Shown here: one piece after another, positions 19,915-30,293 of the stretch | Layout of the letters: each line of letters starts with the position of its first letter | Numbering within the stretch: the first letter of the stretch is position 1 | Origin: Diaporthe sp. PMI_573 | Lineage: Eukaryota; Ascomycota; Sordariomycetes; Diaporthales; Diaporthaceae | Direction of reading: 5' to 3' | Assembly (NCBI GenBank): GCA_021399435.1 | Contig: JAJTUP010000078.1 | Location: 202,090-266,089 of the forward strand | Length of the DNA: 64,000 nucleotides | The notes under the pieces: model-generated | What the model saw: the letters and a program-made list of their open reading frames with translations, nothing else | Database searches by the model: none | Told to the model about the DNA's origin: nothing | Position numbers and translations under genes: made by a program

Positions 19915-20173
19915 ATGGCTGAGACCACCTTCCTCCGTTGTAGGGAAAGCGCCGCAAACTCGCAGTCATATTGTAGGTCCTGTCAGTTATAGTTAATTAT
20001 TATTTATATTTTAAGCATGCCCAGATCAGCGGGGTGTGATTCTTACCGTCTACGACATCAATCAGATGCCCGAGCGGCAGAAACTTGTTCTCGAACCTGC
20101 CTGCTATGTTGACATAAAGATGGATCCTGAAAGCATGTTCAAGCCAACTGCCGAGCCAGTGATGCAAGACTAA
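19915..20173 (+). CDS. Small two-exon gene candidate, 71 aa
   Basis: Exon 1 is 19915-19972, with a good start context (CAAACATGGC). A 43-bp intron (19973-20015; GTAGGT donor, TTAAT branch-like sequence, TTTTAAG acceptor) leads to exon 2, 20016-20173. The joined frame encodes 71 residues, including GVILTVYDINQMPERQK and YVDIKMDPESMF. No domain is recognised. It overlaps the 3' end of the convergent TPR/F-box gene by about 35 bp. An alternative is that the minus-strand gene continues through here by splicing at 20142-20206. Confidence 0.4.
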
Positions 20174-22133
20174 TGACAGGTCGCGAGCTCCGTCTATTCC
20201 CACTTAGGTGGATGCCGCTGATTGACCAGCTTACCTGTGGAGACGGTATCGCGTTTTCTGAGATGTTAGGTGTTCTGTCGGCTAGGGAAACTGCTCGTTC
20301 GCCCCTGGTTCGTGCAACCCATCTCATCTGCCGCCATTTACTGTTGTAGTCGTCTATTGCCACGGTTAAGTGGTGTAAATCGATTTTAGAGACACCACGG
20401 CGCATCCACTGATCCTGTATATAGCGTCGAAAGTTGACTGATTCGACTTCAGAGCTGAGGAGAGCCGTGGTTCTCTCTACTTTGTTGGCAGCCAGCGCAG
20501 GGCGGTGGTTGCCGATAGGCAAACTGGCTATAGAGCGCTCGCATACAAACTCTATACCGCGCAGAGCGTGTCTCTTCAGCGCCTCTGGTTTCCTGGTGGT
20601 TGTACCTAGCAGGGGGCCATGGTCCCACGATGCTGCTTGGTTCGCCCGAGTGTGGCCACCATAAAGGTGGAACGCCGCGGTACCTGTTATGATGCACTGT
20701 ATGTGGCTGGCGTAGAAGTTCACTACTGCATTGAAGACCGTGACGTTTTTTTCACACTGCATAAGCTGGACTCTCTGCGGTGCACTGTCAGGTCCACGAA
20801 TGGTCCCTATATACACTACTCTCACTCCTCCATGTCCCACTTGATCAGTGTGGTACCACGACATGCCCCCATCTTCACCATATCTTTCGAGCCTTTCCTT
20901 CTCTTCGCTGAGCCTGCCCTTAAGGTCGTCACTGCTAAACTGAGGGCCCAGGTACTTCAGCTTGCCGCACTCGCCACGCCTAAATGCATGAACCGGGGTG
21001 ATGGAGTTTTCGTACAAGCGTCTGTTCCTAAGCCCGGGGTTGTGATCGATGAAGTCGGACCGAGGCTCATCGTTCAGCCCGTCCACCTTGGCACGCATGA
21101 TTTCTTGCTCCCGGTGCTCCATCTGTTGCAGCATGAAATCTACCGTGTCTCTACTACAGGTCCCACTCACTTGGGGGCAGCCCCGCAGAGTTCTGCTGTC
21201 TACCACGTAGCAGCTACTAGGCACGTCTGCGTCTGCATCACGAGAAGTGACTGGCATTGTTTCGGGAGACCTCCAGCTTACGCCCGCATCAGATAGGGCT
21301 GCGATCATCGCGTCAATTCCGTCTGCGTCGCTAACGTAAAAGTTCCATGCAGACGACGTCGCTGCTATGTCGGGGTAGAAGTAGGCGGCGGCCCTGGATC
21401 CAGCCAGCACACAGTCGTATGTAGTCATTGATGCTAGGAGTTTCAGCGGATCTTTGAAATGACTGAAGTGGCTATACAGGCTGCTTCTAACGGCATAGAT
21501 GTCCCTTGCAGTCTCTATAGCCGATCTGCCGTGGCGGAGTGCCCACTGGGGCGACACAGTCAAGCAGAAAGTAAGTGCATCCTGAAGAGGTAGAAACGTC
21601 GCTATGTTGTGTATAGTCTCTATCGGCAGAGCGTCCATTTCGGTAGGACTAATTGCGATAGTTGTTGATTTGTTCGCCATCGTCGTCATTAGCCTTTTGC
21701 GTTTCAGCCGCTCCTTACATTTTGACGCCGTTTTCCGAATCTGATCTAATTCTCCGCGCATGTTTTTTCCCTTAAGCATAAAAGAGCTCTGTGTGTTCTT
21801 TAAAGACGCTATAATCTCCCGCATCAAAGTTTCGGCCTTGTCCAGATCGCCTAGCATTGCACAGGTCCATGCTAGATTTCGCTTACAAAGTAAAGTTTCA
21901 GGACGATTTTGCCTTTCCATTCCCTCTGCTGCATAATCGAGCACACCCTTTGCATCACCGTACTTCTTCATCATGAAATAGACCGCCCCAATATTGTTCT
22001 GAATCAAGAGTCGGTTAGGATGTTCTAGGCCCAGGTGTTTGCAGGCTTCTAGGAAGGCTTGCTTAGCTCTCTCATACTGCCCTTCAGTGTACAGCCTAAC
22101 CCCAAGCTTAGCATTACCTTCTAGCTGTTCCAT
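20139..22133 (-). CDS. TPR and F-box domain protein
   Basis: A 664-residue protein. Residues about 1-120 form TPR-like helical repeats (AKLGVRLYTEGQYERAKQAF, NNIGAVYFMMKKYGDAKGVL, RNLAWTCAMLGDLDKAETL). After a basic linker comes an F-box (about 165-200, MDALPIETIHNIATFLPLQDA). The rest includes a nucleotidyltransferase-like YDCVLAGSRAAAYFYP stretch seen in many fungal F-box proteins, with no firm assignment. Such proteins usually act as SCF ubiquitin-ligase substrate adaptors. The C-terminus is uncertain: a donor GTAAGC and acceptor CATTAG define a possible 65-bp intron near 20142-20206 that would replace the last residues. Confidence 0.75.
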   Translation of the reverse strand: MEQLEGNAKLGVRLYTEGQYERAKQAFLEACKHLGLEHPNRLLIQNNIGAVYFMMKKYGDAKGVLDYAAEGMERQNRPETLLCKRNLAWTCAMLGDLDKAETLMREIIASLKNTQSSFMLKGKNMRGELDQIRKTASKCKERLKRKRLMTTMANKSTTIAISPTEMDALPIETIHNIATFLPLQDALTFCLTVSPQWALRHGRSAIETARDIYAVRSSLYSHFSHFKDPLKLLASMTTYDCVLAGSRAAAYFYPDIAATSSAWNFYVSDADGIDAMIAALSDAGVSWRSPETMPVTSRDADADVPSSCYVVDSRTLRGCPQVSGTCSRDTVDFMLQQMEHREQEIMRAKVDGLNDEPRSDFIDHNPGLRNRRLYENSITPVHAFRRGECGKLKYLGPQFSSDDLKGRLSEEKERLERYGEDGGMSWYHTDQVGHGGVRVVYIGTIRGPDSAPQRVQLMQCEKNVTVFNAVVNFYASHIQCIITGTAAFHLYGGHTRANQAASWDHGPLLGTTTRKPEALKRHALRGIEFVCERSIASLPIGNHRPALAANKVERTTALLSSEVESVNFRRYIQDQWMRRGVSKIDLHHLTVAIDDYNSKWRQMRWVARTRGERAVSLADRTPNISENAIPSPQVSWSISGIHLSGNRRSSRPVISLASLARQLA

Positions 22134-24987
22134 GGTTCCTCATCCAATGTTTTCTGTTTGAAAGTGTTTTGAAAGACAAACTTAGAGAAGGAGCACCATC
22201 ATATAATCGGGCCAAGATTATTGAAAAGGATAATATCTCTTATTTACTACTCTTAATAAGCTTTTTAAATACAGAGGTAGGGGCATTTCTAAGCCTTATT
22301 TCTTATTCTAAATATATCATTTCTTTAGTAAAGATATTTAATATTCAGTTTAGAGCTCAATCCTATTTAGTTAAGAGCTTAAAAACTATTTGGAGGTATC
22401 CTTAGGTGCGTAATTGCTGTCCGTAATAGGAGCTGGTAGCCTGTCCACCAGTCGTCCACGAGACCTGATATACGTTGATGTTTTTGCTACGAGTGTTTCT
22501 TATTTGTGCCTAGCTAAATATGCGTTAGAACTCAATACATTGGTAAACCTTAATGTCTAAAACTTAAAACCAGAATTGGTTAAATGGTTTCCTATTCTTC
22601 AATCCTTAATCTCAATAGTTCTCCGTACTCAGATGAAGTCACCCCATCCTTGAACACTTGGCTTTTCCTTCCGCAGAGAACCCCATATTTTAAAAAAGCT
22701 GAAACTATCTATATTACCTTACACTATGTTGCAGTATCCTAGGATATAGTTTGTGTAATAGCAAATATGGCAGTACATGAGAGTTGCGGTCAAAAAACCA
22801 TGACTGTCGTTTCCCTGCCCCCATTCTCGTAGCATTACAGTAGTATGATGTGATTTCAAAATATTTACTGTGAGAGTAGGGTACTTCTGATAGAGTCCCT
22901 GTTTGAATCCAAAACGAGGCTTAGCAAGTCTGGCTGAAACACAGAATGTACAGTGCTGCCATCTATTCTTAGAATGTCCGACCCGCCAAAGCGATCTTGC
23001 AATCCCTGCAGTCAAAATACTCACAGCGGCTAACCAAGCTTCACAGCGCAACTTGAGTCGCCAGTGGAGATATGTTATAATATGCAGTGGGTGCCTTCTT
23101 CCTCACTACATCACCTATCGCAGTTCTGCGCGAAAAACAGCACTCTGCAATGCGTGTAACACATAGGATCCTGCAGCAGGAATGATTATGCAATCAGATG
23201 GTTACTGAGTAGATTTAACACCTGTAGTCAGATCCTCGGGCCCCTCATCGTTCAGCCCACAGTCTGCTCCGGATAGGACGGTATGACGAGGAGGCTTTAC
23301 CCTGCGGGATTTTGCCTGGCTGTTTCTAGAAAGCTTTTTTGGCTTCAACACCTGGTAACCTTTTTCTATTCTGGGATCTGATTTGTCACTCACCCTTCTC
23401 TTAGCTGGGATCATGACTGGAAGGATGTATGACCACAGGGTGGCTGGTAAAGTGTATAACAAGGGCGACATGGCGGAGTCGATGAGACGCAGGCGGAGGA
23501 GAAAGCAACCAGCACGCTGGGCGGTGCCAGGTCAGGGTTAAGCTATTGCGGATGGCGGCGGCCTCAAAGATGGAGATACTGATGGCCTCGTGGCTTAGAG
23601 GTTCCTTTGTGATAGACTGGTCTCAAGGTCGCGAAGGAGCCGCCCAACGACGCAGTTCTTATTCTCACGGATACAGTCCGAATTAAGGTTGAACACTTTG
23701 ACGGGATAGTCTGGCTCCGCCGGCTGCCAAGCCGCGTCTGTCGTCTTGCCCTGAATTGCATCTTGTTTCAAGATTTGGAAGACCCTATGGAACCATTGTG
23801 AGTAGTCGGCAGTATGTCAAGGTGTCGTGCCAGTCATCACGAGGAACGAAGCCCCTCCGCCTCACGTACCGTCAGGCTTGTAATTGCCCCTCTCGGTAAT
23901 CCAATGACTCAAGGTGCTGCAGGCTCAAACAATTATGCAAAATTGGTGCCATGTCAGGCATTACGCCGAGGGCCTGGGTGAAGTCATTCGTCGGGCGAAA
24001 GGGGGTAGGGCTTCACCGCAACTCGCCACGTCATATAAATAATCAGACCGCATGTCACGGAGACATCTTCTCCCTCGCCCGATCATACGACCGATCCCTC
24101 GACCCCAGGGTGGGTGTTCCAATAACAACTGCTCGATCCTCGTCTGCATATACACCTTCGTCTTCTTGTTGTCTTCTCCAGGGAACTGGAATGAGGTATA
24201 AATTAATTGTGATCCTTTAGAATGGATAGCATCTACACCTTTATGGTTCAAGTATCTAATATCCCGATCTCTCCGCTTTGCGCGACTCACGAAGAAATGA
24301 TGGACACTATTTAAGTTCAGCTTAGATGCAAGACATCATATCCATGGCTTTCTTCATTTTTTTTGTGTCTCTTGGCAAAGCAATTCTGCACCTTTGACTA
24401 ACTCGCTAAGCGGCTTAGAATCTCGGGTAATCTTTTGGATGCTTCCAGACTCCCGTCGTCCCTGGACAGCCTGGTTCTATGACAAGCATGCCTACGAACT
24501 TGAGTTGGATCCCAACTCTGAAATCGATGATATTTGTGAGTATCATGAAGAAATTGCGATCCTTTCCAGGAGACCAACAAGACAATCAGTGCATCAGTTC
24601 AAGGCCTGTGATGGGATTAGCACCTCGGGAGCCTAGGATCAACACTGTTCAAGAATCCTTTTCTCTTTATCTTTTCGGCAACCACGCTCGCTCATTCGCC
24701 GCAGAGAAGACCAAGCAGGCACCGCTTCATGGCGTCTGTGATCCTTTAGACGCCCAATGCAATGGGAAAAGGGTGGAGGGGATGAGTAGCGCCAACCTGG
24801 TACTCCCAACTTGAAAGACTCTGGAAAAGTGTTGGATGTACTGGCGGCCACCCGTTCGGCCTCGATCGAAAGTGAGGTGGACATCATTGCGCAGTCGCAG
24901 CTGGAAGACGTGCCTACTGGTACAAGTGGCGTTCGCCGCAGTTTTCGGTCAGTCTGTCTACAACTAGTGCACAAAGAGAGGCTAATC
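22134..24987. other. Intergenic, mostly featureless
   Basis: The AT-rich stretch at 22170-22400 is followed by short open frames only. A plus-strand segment at 22910-23000 (ECPTRQSD, preceded by cysteines and a histidine) faintly recalls the end of a LINE ORF2 but is too short to call. The plus-strand frame 24394-24636 (SRRPWTAWFYDKHAYELELD) looks protein-like and ends at a GTGAGT donor-like site. No full gene could be built. Confidence 0.4.
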
Positions 24988-25679
24988 TTACAGATGAATC
25001 AGTTCAGGCTGTAACTTCTCTCTCTCAATCCATCTGAAGACAGCCATGTGAGCGGCCCGGTCGAGTCTCGAGGGAAGATATATAGCTCGTTTTTAAATTT
25101 ATGTACCTGAGATAGCAATCGCGGCGTGTAGAAATGCTCTGCAACTCATTTTCCGGTCTTGTTTGGAAAATAATGGAATAGCCGTGCCATCCTTTGCGGC
25201 GTGTCTTGTGTGCTTCAGATCTGAAATGATACGTGAGTACGGGATCGAGCAGCATGGGAGAGCATAAAGGAAGCCGGCTCTCACCTGGCTGCAAGACGTT
25301 TAATCTCCAAATCAAGCTCTGAAACGATATTCTCGATTACTTCAGCTTTCCGTAATGCTTTGTAGATGGTTCCGTCTATTTGGCGGTGATGAATCTTGCC
25401 TATCTGAAGCGCTTGCCGTTTATGATTTTCCATAGCGGGCGCCTTGTTTGACAAGACAAAGTTGTAGGAACCCATGTGATAACTTTGATCAAGGGCTGTG
25501 CAGCATTCAAGATGCGTCGTAAGTTCTCTCTCTGGGCAAGCGCTGGACGAACCCGAGAGGGCGTGTATGCGGAAGAAAAGACCTTGGGCCTCGAAAGAGC
25601 AGTTGCCGCCATAATAGGACACGAACCGGGGCTGTATGTCAGCTTTAGCCGTCGTGGTGCTTACAACTTGGACTAGCAT
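24988..25679 (-). CDS. Uncharacterised small three-exon gene, 184 aa
   Basis: Exons 25679-25285, 25220-25107 and 25033-24988 join through introns of 64 bp (GTGAGA...TTTCAG) and 73 bp (GTACAT...TTCAG) to give exactly 185 codons. The C-terminal half is helical and basic (KALRKAEVIENIVSELDLEI, then RRKGWHGYSIIFQTRPENEL and a final WIEREKLQPELIHL). The ATG at about 25436 (MENHKRQALQIGK) may be the true start. No family is recognised. Continuity of sensible sequence over two introns supports a real gene. Confidence 0.5.
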
Positions 25680-26307
25680 GGAGAGACACGCACAGTGGTC
25701 CAGTTGGTCTTTTCGTGATGCGGCCGTATTGTTGGACTTGTAGAACGCGTATGGATTGGGTTAAACGAATTCAGATTGTCATGTGGATAGGAAAGGTGTG
25801 TATTCATTCTAATGCTTTTACAAATGTAGGGGCTTCATTATCGTCAAACAAGACTCGTCTCCAGTTGTTTCTTTGTATCCTGAGAATATATACATACTTT
25901 CCGTAGCCAATCTCATCTATCCATCTTTGTTCACGAGTAAAAGAAGGTCTGTAACCGCTCTCGACCAAGTCCAAAAATGTTACCTCTCCACTACACACCC
26001 ACCAGCGTGAGCTCCAAGGACTTAGGGCGCCTACATGGGTGACTACTGGGAGGTGCCGGATGCTTGTGCCTTGACGATGTTTTGTCCTGATCAAGGCTAG
26101 GATCTGACCAAGGGTACGGGTGAGCAGAAGTGATTGCGTAGAGGTGCATGTACCACTCGGATAGAGAAGCAAGGCTTGCGACAAGCAAATGATGATGCTG
26201 ATGAACGCGAGACGAAGCGGCAGAACTGCGTAGCTGGATAAATGATCGGCTGTCTTTCCCCGAAATAAACGCAAGGTTGCTGTCCAGTAACTATCTCTTT
26301 ATAAATA
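25680..26307. other. Intergenic, no gene seen
   Basis: Only overlapping short open frames without recognisable motifs. Confidence 0.4.
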
Positions 26308-26553
26308 ATGCACCTCTGGGGACGAACATACCGGAAGAAAGCTCTTTTTACAGCGTGGAATGAAGATGAGAGACCAAACAGGTCTCGCCTCGCCCACCCT
26401 AGACGACTATACAAGGGCGTCCCAATGCATCTGAGCTCGCTTCTGGTTCAGGCTTGGACTGGAAAGATTGGGCTGAACGACTTCGTTTACCAGAGGAAGG
26501 GTTTCAGTGACCGAATCTCCGCTGTGCCGGTACCAGGGGATGGCAAATGCTAA
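26308..26553 (+). pseudogene. Possible LINE (Tad-like) ORF2 tail fragment
   Basis: The frame contains SSLLVQAWTGKIGLNDFVYQ. This resembles the conserved LVQLRTGKIGL segment near the RNase H end of fungal Tad/I-clade LINE polyproteins, but the Cys-rich motif expected after it is absent. The fragment is short and isolated. The next open frame (26547-27074, 175 residues, with several hydrophobic stretches such as WLLLLLDLALHG) is of unknown status. Confidence 0.3.
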
Positions 26554-27471
26554 ATCTCCCTTTCCTATCCAATGAGAACAGCGACTGGTTCCACCGAGCC
26601 AACAACATCTGGCTCAAGCATGATGTCAATTGTTCGCCCTTCGAGTACTGCTACTTCAAAGTCAAATTTTCGCGCGGGACATGGCTTCTGCTGCTGCTCG
26701 ATCTGGCTCTTCACGGCATGCTCGCCAGCGTCGACATCCATACCATCATCCTGTGGGCCGACGCCGGCATTGTTTACCGGGCGGCCTTGGCGTCGCTGGT
26801 GGTGGGACAGCGACTGTGTAATCTAATCTACGACGTAAGAGAAGCCACCAATGCTTACCAAGACCTCCTGGGTTTGAACGTTAAAGCTGGACTTGATCGT
26901 CGTTACCACCAACAAATTGATTCACTATTATCGGTATTGTCATTGGTTCTCTTTTGCTTCCTCTTCTTTTGCCGGCTTTTCTTGGTATTGATATGCCGTA
27001 CTGAAAATGGACAGTCAGCCCAACTGATCTTATCAAGTGCAGGAGTACGATTGCACGAGGCCACCATGATATAAATTTTCTTTCTTTTTCATTAGGGGAG
27101 GGAGGGTATGTGTTCTTCTAGGAGCGCAGTCAAGCAGTCGACGTGGCGTGAAAACCAGAGCCGTTCCTGCAATGGGAACGAGACGGCGATAGCAAAATTA
27201 ATTTAACAATGGAACTTATATTAGTTTTATTCTATTCGCTGCTCCCCTTATTCCATATTTGACAGCATCAATGGCTTTCTTGGCGTCTTCGGCCTTGTTG
27301 GCTATCATTTATATTCGGAAGTCCAAGTCTTCTTCACGAGTTTGATACGGGTCCCACGAGAGGACCCTCAATATGGGTACTTCTCTTTCGATCGGGATGA
27401 CCGCCTCCCATCCATAAAAGAGGAAGAATGGTGTACAGCCATGGGATCCACTTTTTACTCAAGATGTACGA

Positions 27472-27514
27472 GTACATGTACGAGTACGAACCTTCTCGTA
27501 CTCGTACACTGTAC
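27472..27514. repeat. GTAC-rich hairpin
   Basis: The arms GTACATGTACGAGTACGA (27472-27489) and TCGTACTCGTACACTGTAC (27496-27514) are inverted repeats with a one-base bulge and a 6-nt loop. The flanking ACATGTACCTGGGCATCC (about 27527-27545) recurs in similar form at 54230-54252 beside another hairpin. This suggests copies of one small inverted-repeat element. Confidence 0.5.
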
Positions 27515-27723
27515 GAAAGGTCTCGTACATGTACCTGGGCATCCCTACTCTGCAGCACCAGCTGCGGCTCGGCACGAGAGCCTCCGCACGGAGCGCGTGG
27601 ATAGGCTTCCCGTCTAGACGATCGATCGTATGCTCCCCAGGCCGACCCGAGCGCTTCCTCTTGGAATCCATCCTCAGAGGTTTTGCTTCCGCAACTTGAC
27701 TGCCGCCCAGCACTCGCAACGCG

Positions 27724-28571
27724 ATGGCAAACACCTCCCTTGATAGCCAGACCTTTTTCTCCCTACCGTCCGCCGCAGGTGGAAAGCCCACGAGCTACAG
27801 TCGCTTACCCCGGAATGGCGGACTCCCTATTGCCCCGCTTGGGAGTACAGATATTCCACAGCGAGATACTCATGGCAACCGACGCAGATTTTCACGACTT
27901 CCTAGGGTTGATGTAGTCCTGATCTCTAGCGACAGCGCGTCTGATTACGGGGATCTCGACGATGGTCAATCCGATACTTCTTTCCCGCCAGTTGACGAGC
28001 TTCTCCCACTTGCTAAATCTGGTACTGTTACCGACGCTGGTCTGTAGCCGAACTCTCATCTCTGGGCAAACTATTTTGCTGACGCGTCTGAGCAGGCGAG
28101 CGTTTCAATCCTGCCTCTGGCAGTGACGGTGGTGCAAAGGAGCCATCGGCCACCGGCATAGCCAACCCGGACACCCAGAAGCCCGAGCCGCCGATGCGAG
28201 TTGCAGTTCAAGATGGCTACAAAGACCCATCGCTCGCCCACCTACATTCGCTAGAACCAGCCTCCTCGCCCGCGCCTCTACAAAGTGATCCATCTCCAAA
28301 GAATGGCGCGGAGAATTCATCCGGAACCAGCCCGGCTCTCCGGAATAGCGACACCGTTGACTCCAGGTGCATATTTACACCACGGCCTTCCCCCAGCGAG
28401 GATGTGGACAACCTTCATTGGTCTGGGCTGCAGCGCGACGCTGGGCCCCTCGAAACATCGCACGGGGAGAACTGTCAGCCGCGGGAGAACTTGGCGTCCC
28501 TTGAGCCGGCCGACCAGGTCGACGAGTTGTCATCAACGGGACCCAGACTCGACTTCAAGCCATCGACCTGA
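27724..28571 (+). other. Low-complexity open frames, possibly decayed gene
   Basis: Two consecutive frames in this block (27724-28047 and 28194-28571) are rich in Ser, Pro, Asp and Glu. The first contains DVVLISSDSASDYGDLDD followed by SDTSFPPVDELL, a composition seen in acidic regulatory tails of fungal proteins. No domain was recognised. Whether they belong to the gene starting at 28577 is unknown. Confidence 0.25.
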
Positions 28572-28576
28572 ATTAT

Positions 28577-29506
28577 GTGAAGGCACATGGCATTCTGTTC
28601 ATCAGTAGTAACACGGATGAGAAAGACAAAGCGCTTTCCAAGAACCGCGATGAGCTCGTGAGCGAATACGAAATGGCCAAGGGTCAATTTCTAGCACACT
28701 TGGATAACCACATTGCGCGAACGACCCGGGGTTGGATGGAGCCTGGCGCTTTGATTGCCATTTCAAATTGCAATGCACAATTGGAGTACGGAAAAACTGA
28801 GGAAAACGCACACGGCAATGCCAACGTCTTGATGACGGCTATCCTACCTGAGTCAGACAGAGACACGTTCATGGAGAACTCAACCGAGGGCAAGCCGACG
28901 CCATCCGAGGTCTTCAACGAGGCATCTGAGTTTGCCGAGGAGTGTTATGCGATCATCTCTCGCCGTTACGGCGACCCCAATGTCTTACCTTATCTCAATG
29001 TCCGGCTGTCTTTCATCAAGTTCATCGCTGGCAATGAGGCTGCTATGGCGTACATTCAGTACATGTTCCCCTGGACGCTGGTAGCGTTGATGCTTAACTC
29101 TTTGTCGATTAACGTTCAGAATCATGTACGCATCGAGTCTGAGGAATTTCCCCGGCCAAGCGACAGACCGCTTCCGGAGGATTGGTCTCTCCGAGGCCTC
29201 CTCTGGACTGACAAGCTATACCCATCTGACTGGTATACCAGTGAAAATTGTCACGTTGACGATGATGAGAAGACCTTTGAACTTGCTTCCATGACGGAGC
29301 AGAGGACGGACCGGGTCCTTTGGCTAGGCTACCAAATCGCCGCGCATGGCAAGTGGCTAACCTATGACAAGCAGAGCAAGCAATTCGGTGTTACTGCTGA
29401 GTTTGACAAAGAGTACCCGGTGTACGATACAAGCGAGGATGCCACCCTGTCTGGAAAAGAAGACTCTGTGTCAGGCTCTTCAACCACGAGCAGTACAGCA
29501 TCCTAA
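28577..29506 (+). pseudogene. EST1-like (SMG5/6/7 family) DNA/RNA-binding domain fragment
   Basis: The 309-residue frame has the pattern of fungal EST1-type proteins. It reads LPYLNVRLSFIKFIAGNEAA, then FPWTLVALMLNSL, then RPLPEDWSLRGLLWTDKLYP, then DDDEKTFELASMTEQRTDRVLWLGYQIA. This is the region following the EST1 DNA/RNA-binding domain. Full-length members are normally much longer, with N-terminal TPR and EST1 domains and sometimes a C-terminal PIN nuclease. Here both ends are missing and the frame ends in a Ser/Thr-rich tail. I read it as a transposed or truncated fragment. An expressed short paralogue is possible. Confidence 0.55.
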
Positions 29507-29800
29507 AAGCAATGAGAGGGGGAGATTTGTTTATTAGCGGGCGCGGATTAAAGATGACCTGGTAGATACACGCGCTTCAGCCTTGCCTTGTGCCGGGGTA
29601 GAGCGTGACATCTGCTGCGTGAATTGTTCCCCATCACCTGCCTCGTTGGTATCCATGTGCAAGCTCACCATGCCGCTGAGTACACTTTTTATCGGCCCCT
29701 GTCACAACAAGGAATTCACATAAGCGGATAGAAAACAAGATTCTTCATTTATGATACATACAGTACTTCTCAATCAAGTCACCAACTTTGCCTGTTTCAC

Positions 29801-30293
29801 ATGAACATGAACGTTGTCCTCCACATCAAGAAGAAGTGGCAGAAGCCAGTAGAGAATACGAGGGAAAAGGAGGAAACTGGTGATGATTGGGAGGAGGACA
29901 TAGAATTAGCCTCGCTTAATGCGAAGGCGAGAAACAAGGCGACGATGCCAGCAAAGGTCCCGGATGATATTCCCTATACCCGCCAGGCCTTATTTGACCT
30001 CCTTAAGTTTATGGAGTAGTCGACCGATCGTGAGGTTTACGAGACCGCGTGGCGACGGCTCCAAGAAGTTCTCGGATCAGAAAGCAATCCTCAATTACCT
30101 CAAGACCTACTATGTTGGTGAGAGGGAGAAGATCGTTGCCAAATGGGCGGCCCACCAGACCTGCAAGACCCTCAACTTCGGCTTACGTACAACTTCATCT
30201 ACGGAGCGGATGCACCGTAAATTGAAGGTTTATCTCGGCCACATAATTGCGGGCACCATCGATAAGCGGTATCCGCTAATGATAAGAATGTAG
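29801..30293 (+). pseudogene. MULE (Mutator-like) transposase relic
   Basis: In one frame the piece from 29801 ends in KFME then TAG (30017-30019) and continues readably as VYETAWRRLQEVLGSE. After a frame change it reads EREKIVAKWAAHQTCKTLNFGLRTTSSTERMHRKLKVYLG. The last stretch matches the MULE motif in which K..W..Q..HFG...TSR.E..H..LK.YL follows the DDE domain. The stop, the frameshift and the missing catalytic core mark it as dead. Confidence 0.55.

Noticed and set aside
20619..21296. 225-aa plus-strand open frame
   Set aside because: Antisense to the TPR/F-box gene; no recognisable protein features.
26572..26826. Two overlapping plus-strand Ser/Ala-rich frames
   Set aside because: Alternate frames of a region with uncertain coding status; no motif support.
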